A DNA stretch of 38,081 nucleotides from contig CAUJDY010000064.1 of assembly GCA_963169805.1 (NCBI GenBank), forward strand, positions 1 through 38,081, written 5' to 3'. Numbering within the stretch: position 1 is the stretch's first letter; every line of letters starts with the position of its first letter. The notes under the pieces are model-generated. The model did not search any database. It had not been told where the DNA came from and saw nothing but the letters and a program-made list of their open reading frames with translations. Origin of the DNA: Bdellovibrionota bacterium. Lineage in GTDB: Bacteria; Bdellovibrionota; Bdellovibrionia; Bdellovibrionales; JAEYZS01. Of the stretch, positions 1-7,228 are shown piece after piece. The position numbers and the translations under genes are program-made.

Positions 1-83
1 CATTTATTATGTCGCCCCCTGCTTACTTTTTGTTGGCCGGCTAATTAGACGCGCCGTAAAAAAAAATGTCGGCTGGCGCCTTC
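1..83. other. Window edge, no gene seen
   Basis: This short stretch follows the stop codon of the ABC ATPase gene, which is read leftward. It is locally richer in G and C than the genes around it and holds a few short palindromes (GCCGGC, CTAATTAG, GGCGCC) and a run of nine A. On the minus strand that run is a T-tract, but I could not build a convincing long stem in front of it, so I do not call a terminator. Confidence 0.4.
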
Positions 84-1007
84 TTACGAGTAAGAGAGAG
101 TGACATCGGATCCTTCGGAGAGCTTCTCGCTGCTAAAGAAACGGATGTCATCTGATAAGGTTTCTGATTTTGCGCGATACTCGTATTCACTTCCAAGAAA
201 TAATCGAGATTGAATTTTGACCTTGTAAATTCCGCTTTGGCTTACAATCCAGCGACGCGGGAGGAAGTTTTTAGTTCCATCTAATTTTTGTCCTCCAGCC
301 AAAAACTGTGCTGCAAAGTCTGTTGGAGGATTTTGATATAAGTCTTCAGGTGTTCCGAGCGCGTTTATCATACCATTTTCTAGAAGTACAATACGGTCAG
401 AAAGAGAAAGAGCTTCCTTTTGGTCATGAGTGACTAGAATGGTTGTGAGTTTTAATTTCTTCTGAAGTTTTCGAATCTCACTTCCCAATTCTTCACGAAG
501 AAGTGCGTCTAAATTGCTCAAAGGTTCATCTAATAGCAGAACTTGTGGAGACATCACAAGTGCTCGACTCAAGGCTACGCGCTGTTGCTGTCCTCCTGAC
601 AACTGATAAGGTAATCGTTCTTTTAGGTGAGCAAGCCCTGTCAGTTTAAGTGTATCTTCAACTTTTGAAGTAATATTAGATTCTTTTCTAAGTCTTAAAG
701 GGTAGGCAACGTTCTCAAAAACTGTCATATGAGGCCAAACGGCATAGTTTTGAAAAACCATTCCTAAGTTTCTTTTTTCTGTTGGAATAAATTTTTTAGA
801 ATCAGAAAAAATTTTTGTTCCTAGTGAAATAATACCGCTGTCTGAATCTGGTTTCTCTAATCCAGCAATACAGCGGAGCATGGTCGTTTTGCCTGAGCCT
901 GAGGCTCCAAGTAAGCTTACAAATTCACCCTCTTTTATTTCAAGAGAAATACCTTTAAGAATCGTAAGTGACCCATAAGATTTTTTTAAATTTTGAATAT
1001 TGAGCAT
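84..1007 (-). CDS. ABC transporter ATP-binding protein, FbpC/PotA-like
   Basis: This is the ATPase subunit of an importer; it hydrolyses ATP at the cytoplasmic face to drive uptake through the permease encoded just upstream. Visible motifs are Walker A (GASGSGKTT, residues 34-42), the signature LSGGQQQR (about residue 137), Walker B with LLLDEP followed by a D-loop, and the switch histidine in VTHD. At 307 residues, with a roughly 70-residue C-terminal extension, it matches the iron(III)/polyamine/thiamine-type ATPases. The ATG lies 1 base from the permease stop, so the three transporter genes are surely co-transcribed. The substrate cannot be read from this subunit. FbpC is the closest named type, but I leave the symbol empty. 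Confidence 0.9.
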   Translation of the reverse strand: MLNIQNLKKSYGSLTILKGISLEIKEGEFVSLLGASGSGKTTMLRCIAGLEKPDSDSGIISLGTKIFSDSKKFIPTEKRNLGMVFQNYAVWPHMTVFENVAYPLRLRKESNITSKVEDTLKLTGLAHLKERLPYQLSGGQQQRVALSRALVMSPQVLLLDEPLSNLDALLREELGSEIRKLQKKLKLTTILVTHDQKEALSLSDRIVLLENGMINALGTPEDLYQNPPTDFAAQFLAGGQKLDGTKNFLPRRWIVSQSGIYKVKIQSRLFLGSEYEYRAKSETLSDDIRFFSSEKLSEGSDVTLSYS

Positions 1008-1008
1008 T

Positions 1009-2631
1009 TTAGTACCCTAACCTTCCTCGACTTAACCATCGAGTGAGTTGATTCATAAATAAAATTAAAATAACAAGTACAATAGAGAGCGCACTCGCAG
1101 ATGCTTGGTCTGCATAATCCTGCAATTCAAATAATACGCTGCCGATGGATTTGAAGTTTGGGCTTGCAAGAAAGACAGACATTGTTAGTTCACCTAGAAT
1201 TGGTATCAGAACTAAGAAAAATACACCCATAATATCTGGCTTTAAAATTGGAACCACGATGTCTTTCCACGCGCGCCTTTTGGATGCTCCTGAAATTTGA
1301 GCTGCCTCTACCAGGCTTGCGTGAATATTCATAAGTCCGTTTCGAATGGGTAGAAAAGCCATATTCATGTGCTTTAAGATATAGGCAACGACGGCTATCC
1401 AGGCTGTATTGTACAAGTTTATTCCAAACTGACCCGAGTAACTAACAATAAGTCCTAGTGCCAGTATTGCTCCTGGTGTTGCAATGGGTATTGCAAAGAA
1501 CCACTCTAAAATTTGCTGAAAAGATTTTTTATTAGAAAAAAGCATAAGACTTACAAGGCATAAAACAATAATCAAAATGCCTGAGAGAGTTCCATATATA
1601 AGTGATTGGGATATGGCTTGCTTTGTATCAGGGAGTTCAACAAGAATATATTCGTAAGATTTTAAACTTGCTTCTTGAAAACAATCTAAGCCGTTTTGTT
1701 GTAAGCATCCTGGCTTTACAAATGTACTCAAAAATAAAACTGCCAATGGTAGAATCCAAAAAACAAGCATACACAAAATATAAGAAGACTGGAAAAGATA
1801 AAACTTTTTTTGTGAAAAAGAAGATTCCATTTTTCTTGATGCTTTACCTGTAATGAGTAAATATTTTTTTTCATTCTTTTGGATCCAAACATTTAGAGCA
1901 AGAGAAGGAATTGCGAGTAAAAATAAAATTAATGATAAGCCAGCGGATTGAGAGATTCCTTCTTCTCCTCCAAGTTGAAGAGTTTGGTAGACCTTATAAG
2001 TTAAAGCATAAGCCTTTTCTGGAGCACCAATCCAAGCAGGAATAGCAAACGCAGATATATTTAAACTGAAACACAAGCTAATTGAGCTTAGAATTGCTGG
2101 CAGGAGTAGGGGCAATTCAATTTTAAAAAAGGTCCTGAGAGAACTTGCCCCTGAAACCTGGGAAGCTTCAAAAAATACAGGATCAATTTTTTGAATTTTA
2201 TCCTCTAATATTAAAAAAACAAGAGGTGCATGTACGACTCCAAAAATAAACGTCATTCCCCATGTGCCATAAAGTTCTCCAGGAAAGGGGAGTGAGGAAG
2301 TCAAGATTCCGCTGACAGGATTCCAAGCAACAACATAGGCTGCTGCTAAAATGCAATTGGGAATGAGATAAGGGATTAAAAATCCCAATCTTTGAATGCG
2401 CTTGAGTTTCCACTGATACATTGAAAAAAAATGGGCAAAGAAAAGGCCAAATATGGCGGAGAGTGCAGCTCCACCTAGTCCTGAAATCAAAGTTACATTC
2501 AAGGATTTCAAAAAAGATTTCGATTCAAGGGTCTCTTGAAATAGCACAGGATCTATCTTTGTGAATAAAACAAAGATAGGTCCTATGAATAAAGCTCCGA
2601 ATAAAACAAGTAATGAAAATTTCAATTTCAT
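1009..2631 (-). CDS. ABC transporter permease, fused two-module FbpB type
   Basis: This inner-membrane permease forms the translocation pore. Its 540 residues contain about eleven or twelve hydrophobic segments in two homologous halves. Each half carries an EAA-type cytoplasmic loop that docks the ATPase: the first near residues 155-175 (EASQVSGASS) and the second near 442-464 (EAAQISGASK). That internal duplication is typical of FbpB and of related 2-aminoethylphosphonate or thiamine permeases, where one chain replaces a permease dimer. The gene lies between the binding-protein gene (4-base gap) and the ATPase gene (1-base gap). Iron(III) is the likeliest substrate by family, but no iron-specific residue can be seen here. 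Confidence 0.88.
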   Translation of the reverse strand: MKLKFSLLVLFGALFIGPIFVLFTKIDPVLFQETLESKSFLKSLNVTLISGLGGAALSAIFGLFFAHFFSMYQWKLKRIQRLGFLIPYLIPNCILAAAYVVAWNPVSGILTSSLPFPGELYGTWGMTFIFGVVHAPLVFLILEDKIQKIDPVFFEASQVSGASSLRTFFKIELPLLLPAILSSISLCFSLNISAFAIPAWIGAPEKAYALTYKVYQTLQLGGEEGISQSAGLSLILFLLAIPSLALNVWIQKNEKKYLLITGKASRKMESSFSQKKFYLFQSSYILCMLVFWILPLAVLFLSTFVKPGCLQQNGLDCFQEASLKSYEYILVELPDTKQAISQSLIYGTLSGILIIVLCLVSLMLFSNKKSFQQILEWFFAIPIATPGAILALGLIVSYSGQFGINLYNTAWIAVVAYILKHMNMAFLPIRNGLMNIHASLVEAAQISGASKRRAWKDIVVPILKPDIMGVFFLVLIPILGELTMSVFLASPNFKSIGSVLFELQDYADQASASALSIVLVILILFMNQLTRWLSRGRLGY

Positions 2632-2635
2632 CTGC

Positions 2636-3604
2636 CTATTCTAAGACGTGTTCAGAGTATTTTTTCTTTATATCCTTAGAGTTAGCTTCAAATTTTATAA
2701 ATCTCTCGGGTGTCCATGGTATTGCTTTTGCGGTAACGTCTTTAAATGGCGCAGCTCCTTCGGGTGCGGGGACATCGGATCGAACACTGTACATGTAGCC
2801 TTTGCGCAAAATCATCTGACCTTCTTTAGAAAGAATATATTCTGCAAGTAGTTCTGCTTGCTCCTTATTAGGTGAGTCTTTCAGAATCACTTGCATGCTA
2901 GGTATTGGAATTGATCCATCTGTTGGATAAATCACGCCAATGGGACTTCCTTTTTTGATTGCCGCTAAGGCGTTTTCTAAAAGAACGATTCCATATTTCT
3001 TCTCACCAGACTCTACCTTTTGAATCACGGCAGAATTTCCCCCAGATGAAGCTAAATGATTGTCTCCTAGTTTTTCAAAAAATTCCCAGCCATAGCGATC
3101 ACTTAAATAGGCTACAGTTGCGAAAGCCGTCCCAGACTCAAGTGGGCTACTAAATTGTACAAAGCGCTTGTAGTTAGGTTTTAAAAGGTCTGTGAATGTT
3201 TTGGGTCTTTCAGTTTCAGGAGTTTTATTGTTATAAATAATAACCATCAAAGAGTAGTAGTTTGTGTTTACAGCAGGGCCATTTTTTCTTGGACTTACAA
3301 GGCCTCGCTTCTCAAGTCCATAGGACCAAAAAGGACCAGATGTAACGAGTAGGTCGGCTTGAATTTTCTTCGATAAAATTTCAGCTTCTACTTTGGCCTG
3401 AATTTTTTCAGAACCAGATTGGAAAACTTTAACATCTATATTTGGATACCTTTTTTCGAAACCAACCTCAATTTCAGATATAAATTCTTTGTAGACGGAG
3501 GTGTAAATCCAGACTTCTTTTTTTTGGCTGGCAAACCCCGATAGAGCACTGATAAAAATAGTGAGAAAAATTGCACGATTGAAATCAAATACATGACTCA
3601 ACAT
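2636..3604 (-). CDS. ABC transporter periplasmic solute-binding protein, Fbp-like
   Basis: This is the binding protein that delivers substrate to the permease. An N-terminal hydrophobic segment (about residues 11-25) serves as signal peptide. The mature part begins with EVWIYTSVYKEF, the typical opening of the FbpA/family 1 solute-binding fold, and contains the hinge-type pattern NTNYYSLMVIIYNN near the middle. The start is supported by a strong AGGAGGGG ribosome site 4-5 bases upstream of the ATG. It is the first gene of the minus-strand operon. The ligand may be ferric iron, but 2-aminoethylphosphonate and thiamine binders share this fold. I saw no Fur-box-like palindrome in the 150 bases upstream, so iron control is not supported by sequence. 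Confidence 0.85.
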   Translation of the reverse strand: MLSHVFDFNRAIFLTIFISALSGFASQKKEVWIYTSVYKEFISEIEVGFEKRYPNIDVKVFQSGSEKIQAKVEAEILSKKIQADLLVTSGPFWSYGLEKRGLVSPRKNGPAVNTNYYSLMVIIYNNKTPETERPKTFTDLLKPNYKRFVQFSSPLESGTAFATVAYLSDRYGWEFFEKLGDNHLASSGGNSAVIQKVESGEKKYGIVLLENALAAIKKGSPIGVIYPTDGSIPIPSMQVILKDSPNKEQAELLAEYILSKEGQMILRKGYMYSVRSDVPAPEGAAPFKDVTAKAIPWTPERFIKFEANSKDIKKKYSEHVLE

Positions 3605-3717
3605 AAAACCCCTCCTGTCTAGTCATACGGCATAGAAATATGGCCACCAAATTATGACGATTCAGGGCGGTCGTCGAGTTATTTTTTCATAGCGAAGCAA
3701 TCTGGATTGTTATTATT

Positions 3718-3745
3718 TTTGATTTGAAGGTTTTTTGAGTATAAC
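3718..3745 (+). promoter_or_regulatory. Candidate sigma70-type promoter for the lipoprotein pair
   Basis: TTTGAT and TATAAC are separated by 16 bases, about 40 bases upstream of the ATG at 3787. The -10 matches consensus at five of six positions. The prediction is by eye only. Confidence 0.35.
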
Positions 3746-3786
3746 ACCCATCTTGCAATAAAGTGTTAATTGAAGAGGTATTATTT

Positions 3787-4338
3787 ATGACAAAATTTCT
3801 AGTGTTAGTAGTTGCTTTAAGTGGATTGGTTTCTTGTACGGATAAGACCGCAAATACAGACCCAAATGATCAATTTAAGGGTTCTTTTGCCAGTCAGAAG
3901 AAAGAAAAAGTCACAAAAGCAGGATTTTGGAGCTCTTGGAGCCGTGATGTCGTGAAACAACAGGTTGTTGTTTCTGTCCAAGACGGTGTTTATCACGAGT
4001 ATAAAGTTACAAGTGAAGATGGCGATGACTATGAGCTAAAAGAGAGAGTTTTTAGATATACAAAAAAACAAGATGGATCTTACGAAATGATTCTTGTAGC
4101 TGATGAATGTGGAGAAATTGCGCGTACAGCAGCGGAACAGAAGAAAAAAGCTCAAACTTTTAAGCCAGTTGTTGATCAATCATCTCTCAAGACAGTATCA
4201 GGAGACGTTGTTAAGAGAGTCTCAGATGAAGAGCATCGCAAGTTGGTAGCAGATATAGAAAAAAATAAAGCTCTTGATAAGTATGACTATGGCTGTAACG
4301 GTACTGTAAGAACAATGACAAATTGGTGGAATAAGTAG
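3787..4338 (+). CDS. Predicted lipoprotein, paralogue of the next gene
   Basis: Family not recognised. The protein starts with a short signal peptide ending in a lipobox (LVSC, Cys at residue 17), so it should be lipid-anchored. I chose the ATG at 3787 over an in-frame GTG at 3763 because GAAGAGG sits nine bases before the ATG, and because the longer form would put acidic residues ahead of the signal peptide. The 183-residue protein shares a clear pattern with the following gene: QDGVYHEY, then a YxYTxKxxGxYE stretch, VADxCGE, QxFKP, a VxRxS segment, a Cys near the C terminus and a final Trp-Trp. The two conserved cysteines (in ADECGE and YGCNG) could form a disulfide in the envelope. Function unknown. 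Confidence 0.75.
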   Translation: MTKFLVLVVALSGLVSCTDKTANTDPNDQFKGSFASQKKEKVTKAGFWSSWSRDVVKQQVVVSVQDGVYHEYKVTSEDGDDYELKERVFRYTKKQDGSYEMILVADECGEIARTAAEQKKKAQTFKPVVDQSSLKTVSGDVVKRVSDEEHRKLVADIEKNKALDKYDYGCNGTVRTMTNWWNK

Positions 4339-4361
4339 AGTACGTATAGATTGAGAACACT

Positions 4362-4934
4362 ATGAAAAAATATGTATCTCTATTCATAGCAACTTGTTTT
4401 ATAGGATGCTCAGATAACTCTGAGCACCCTCAGGATAAGAGTAAGCAATTTGAAGGTTTTTTTACCGGACGCAAAGTGACTATGACTCGTGAGCCAGGAC
4501 CAGTGGCATGGAAATCGGGTCTCATGATAGAAAAAAAATCAGAGATGGTGATTTTGCTACGGATACAAGATGGTGTTTATCATGAGTATCAAATAACTAC
4601 AGTGAATAATGGCACTCCTCTTTTGGTAGAAAAGACCTACGAGTACACGCAAAAATCTAACGGTACATATGAAATTCTCCAAGTTGCAGATACGTGTGGA
4701 GAGCTTCGCACAAGTAGCCTCTACGATACTCAACAATTTAAGCCAGCCTCCACAGAGCGTTCTATGCAGACAGTAGATGGTCTCATGGTTCAAAGAATTA
4801 GTGAGAAAGAGTTTGTAAACTTGGCAACGCAGGTTGAAGTAAACAAAGAGAAGGATCTCTATAAAAAAGATTGCAATAATACGGCTCGACAAATCCAGAA
4901 CACTTCTGCCAGTTGGTGGGACTGGATATTTTAA
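4362..4934 (+). CDS. Predicted lipoprotein, tandem paralogue
   Basis: Family not recognised. The protein has a signal peptide with lipobox FIGC (Cys at residue 16) and a 190-residue body that aligns over most of its length with the preceding gene, including QDGVYHEY, EYTQKSNGTYE, VADTCGE, QFKP, VQRIS and a Trp-Trp end. The pair looks like a local tandem duplication that has since diverged. Its ribosome site is weak (a GAG about eight bases before the ATG). Only 23 bases separate it from its partner and a strong terminator follows 32 bases after its stop, so the two form one transcript. Role unknown; both proteins should sit in the outer or inner membrane facing the periplasm. Confidence 0.75.
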   Translation: MKKYVSLFIATCFIGCSDNSEHPQDKSKQFEGFFTGRKVTMTREPGPVAWKSGLMIEKKSEMVILLRIQDGVYHEYQITTVNNGTPLLVEKTYEYTQKSNGTYEILQVADTCGELRTSSLYDTQQFKPASTERSMQTVDGLMVQRISEKEFVNLATQVEVNKEKDLYKKDCNNTARQIQNTSASWWDWIF

Positions 4935-4966
4935 TAAAATTTAAGTATTTATGTGTGAGTGTTGTG

Positions 4967-4998
4967 AAGCCTACTTCGTGAGAAGTAGGCTTTTTTTT
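4967..4998 (+). terminator. Rho-independent terminator after the lipoprotein pair
   Basis: A perfect 10-bp stem (AAGCCTACTT / AAGTAGGCTT) around a six-base loop runs into eight T residues. Confidence 0.92.
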
Positions 4999-5057
4999 AA
5001 AGTTTGCAACAATCTTGCAACATTTGAAGAGCCAAAAACGTCATTATGAATACATCA

Positions 5058-5287
5058 TTGACGCAGAAATAATACACTATAGATTTCACACACTTAAGAT
5101 AAAGTCGCTTTTCAATTCATAAAAGTGAACCCATTTTGGTCTGTGCCCGATACTTTAAAATTCATATATTCGATTATGATTACTTACAATTCTGGCACTT
5201 GCGTTGCTTTACTATAAAGTACAACATTCATCCATCCCCCTCCCCCTTAGCGGCCTTGGATCCCCCTCCAAGGCCGCAATTTTTTTA
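5058..5287 (+). ncRNA. Candidate small RNA between two terminators
   Basis: The 426 bases between 4934 and 5361 hold no convincing gene. One terminator ends the lipoprotein transcript at 4998 and a second, independent one lies at 5250-5287, with nothing between them that needs terminating. A possible promoter (TTGACG at 5058-5063, 16 bases, TAGATT at 5080-5085) would give an RNA of roughly 195 nucleotides starting near 5092. The region also contains unusual C-rich runs just before the terminator stem (two runs of five C at 5236-5246). An open frame of 69 codons crosses it, but it has no ribosome site and runs through the terminator. This is an inference from signal layout only. Confidence 0.35.
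5250..5287 (+). terminator. Strong Rho-independent terminator
   Basis: A perfect 11-bp GC-rich stem (GCGGCCTTGGA / TCCAAGGCCGC, loop TCCCCC) is followed by AATTTTTTTA. It stands about 70 bases ahead of the next gene and would shield that gene from upstream transcription, or end a small RNA. Confidence 0.88.
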
Positions 5288-5360
5288 TCTTCAAGTAATT
5301 ATAATTAAAAAAATTCGGCACATGTCTTGCTCTATATATAAGTGAACGGAGATATTTTTT

Positions 5361-6428
5361 ATGAAAAAAGTTGTAACAGTGTTGTCACTTATTTTGTCTG
5401 TCACTCTTGTATTGCCAAATGCAAGTGCTCAAGCGACATCTAAAAAATCAGTTCAGAAAAAAATAGGCAAAAAAAGAGTGGTTAAGAAATCAGGTACAAA
5501 AAATATCAATAAAAATGCAATCGTCACGCGTCTTCCTAAAAAGAAAACGCAAAGCACATATTCTGGCCTTTATCCGTACACAGCATCAACAGCAGCTTCT
5601 GAGGGATCTTTAGAGATTGCACAACAGTCCAAGACATCAGTTGTGACTCCTGTCGTAACAGAAGAAGCTCCTAAGAAATGGTATGTAAAACTTGATTCTG
5701 AAAACTCTAAAAATATAACAGAAGAAAATCCAGCAGGATACAATGGTGATATTAACGGATTCCAAACGCTTTCTTTTGGATATAAATTCACAGATATGTC
5801 TACGGTGCAAATTTCTCAGGACTGGAGCCAAGCCTACGGTTACGGAACAACGCCAGAGGGTAAAGAAAATGCTCATAGTAATAGCTATGAAGATTTAAGT
5901 TTTAGATATACATATTCAAGTTTGATTAAGACAGAAAATTCAAATCTTGCGGGACAAATCAGATACTACGCGCCTAGCTCGAAGAACTCTCAAAATGCAG
6001 GGCAAGTAGGGCAGCTTCGAATTTACGCTCTTTATGATTACAATCTTTCTCCTAGCTTGACGCTTGGTTATATTTTTAATCCACGCTATTTTATGCAAAC
6101 TGCAAATGCTTATGAAACTGAAGAAGGAAAAATTCTTAATAATAACCACTGGAGACTTCTAAACATCGCTTCGGTTACTTATTCGATTACAGATTGGTTA
6201 GGAATACGAACAGAGCTTGGTGTGTATTCAAAGAAAAAATACAACGAAAGTACAAAGCATTTTCAACACTATGGAACAGCTTTTACAACTAGCTTTGCGA
6301 CTATATTTAGTATTGAAGCAGGTATAAGAGCATCTGACGGTGGCTACGATACACGTGAAAAAGGTGGTTTTAACCTTTATGACATGGATGTATCTGAATA
6401 TTACACAGTTTTTACAATTAAGATTTAA
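5361..6428 (+). CDS. Predicted outer-membrane beta-barrel protein
   Basis: Family not recognised. Residues 1-25 form a signal peptide with an AxA-type cleavage site (ending ASAQA). A very basic linker follows (about residues 28-62, many Lys and Arg), unusual for an exported protein. From about residue 105 onward the chain has alternating polar and aromatic residues in repeated short strands, with periodic Tyr/Phe, and it ends in VFTIKI, compatible with the C-terminal strand of an outer-membrane barrel. It is 355 residues long. GGAG stands nine bases before the ATG, and a weak promoter-like TATATAAG lies about 20-25 bases upstream. The gene converges on the hydrolase gene with a seven-base gap. 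The basic linker might bind peptidoglycan or lipid; that is speculation. Confidence 0.7.
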   Translation: MKKVVTVLSLILSVTLVLPNASAQATSKKSVQKKIGKKRVVKKSGTKNINKNAIVTRLPKKKTQSTYSGLYPYTASTAASEGSLEIAQQSKTSVVTPVVTEEAPKKWYVKLDSENSKNITEENPAGYNGDINGFQTLSFGYKFTDMSTVQISQDWSQAYGYGTTPEGKENAHSNSYEDLSFRYTYSSLIKTENSNLAGQIRYYAPSSKNSQNAGQVGQLRIYALYDYNLSPSLTLGYIFNPRYFMQTANAYETEEGKILNNNHWRLLNIASVTYSITDWLGIRTELGVYSKKKYNESTKHFQHYGTAFTTSFATIFSIEAGIRASDGGYDTREKGGFNLYDMDVSEYYTVFTIKI

Positions 6429-6435
6429 TAGAAAA

Positions 6436-7227
6436 TTAGATTTTTTTAGAATGAAAAGCTAAGAACTCAAGAACCTTTGGTCTGTAGATTTCAGCTTGGT
6501 TCTTGAGTCCATCTAGATGTTTTCCATCAGGCAAGTTCAAAACATCTAAGTCTAGGTGTGAATGTGCGCGAAATGCTTTTTCAATTGCTGACGGTGGAAC
6601 AAGAGGGTCCTTCCAGCCACGGATAGATAAAATAGGAAATCTTGCAGGTAGTGCAGATAAATCTCTGTGAAGTTCATCTTCATGTTTGGGGGTCCAAATA
6701 GTTCTTGCCACAAAATTAGCGGCAAGTTTTTTGGGTAAATTACCCATGGGATACTCATACGTGAAGTAGTTCCAATTACACTTCAATAAATCATAAAAAG
6801 GCCCACCATCACAAATAAGTGCACGTACATCCTTTACTTTTCTGAGAGCCATCGCTTCAAGGGCACTTGAAGTGGGATTTGAAAACGAAAAAATTATTTT
6901 ATTACCAGGAATTTTATCAAGAACTTCTGAAATTTCGCGCGTCCACTGGTGTTTTAAGCCCCAGCCCAGTTCTGAATCAAAAGGAATCTTACTCAAGATG
7001 AATTTTTTATGAACACTTAGGGTAAATACAGCAGCATCATAGCCAAGCTCATTCACAAACTCGACATGCCTTTTCATATGCTCTTTTTTACCAAAAAAGA
7101 AGGGGACAAAAACAATTGTTTCTTCAAATTTTTTTTCAGGAGCAGCGATAACCTCAAATTTAAAGGGCTTAGGTTGTAGGCCTAAAATTTTCTTTGCTCT
7201 TTTTATATCGAGGTTGAGTAAAGCCAT
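6436..7227 (-). CDS. Alpha/beta-hydrolase fold protein
   Basis: This is a cytoplasmic protein with the layout of an alpha/beta hydrolase but without a classical GxSxG elbow. The expected nucleophile region reads FSFSNPTSSA, making Ser116 the candidate. The later acid fits GWKDPLVP (Asp207) and the base fits DGKHLDGL (His237), a good match to the usual Ser-Asp-His order. Its 263 residues are the normal length. The ATG is one base after the aceE stop on the same strand, so it is translated with pyruvate dehydrogenase E1. Substrate unknown; the context suggests acyl or thioester chemistry, but that is only neighbourhood evidence. Confidence 0.7.
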   Translation of the reverse strand: MALLNLDIKRAKKILGLQPKPFKFEVIAAPEKKFEETIVFVPFFFGKKEHMKRHVEFVNELGYDAAVFTLSVHKKFILSKIPFDSELGWGLKHQWTREISEVLDKIPGNKIIFSFSNPTSSALEAMALRKVKDVRALICDGGPFYDLLKCNWNYFTYEYPMGNLPKKLAANFVARTIWTPKHEDELHRDLSALPARFPILSIRGWKDPLVPPSAIEKAFRAHSHLDLDVLNLPDGKHLDGLKNQAEIYRPKVLEFLAFHSKKI

Positions 7228-7228
7228 A

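Noticed and set aside
3605-3762. Fur box for the Fbp-like transporter
   Set aside because: I looked for an AT-rich 19-bp palindrome of the GATAATGATAATCATTATC type and saw none.
5136-5345. 69-codon frame in the gene-free region
   Set aside because: It has no ribosome site, its composition is unlike a protein, and it runs through a strong terminator.
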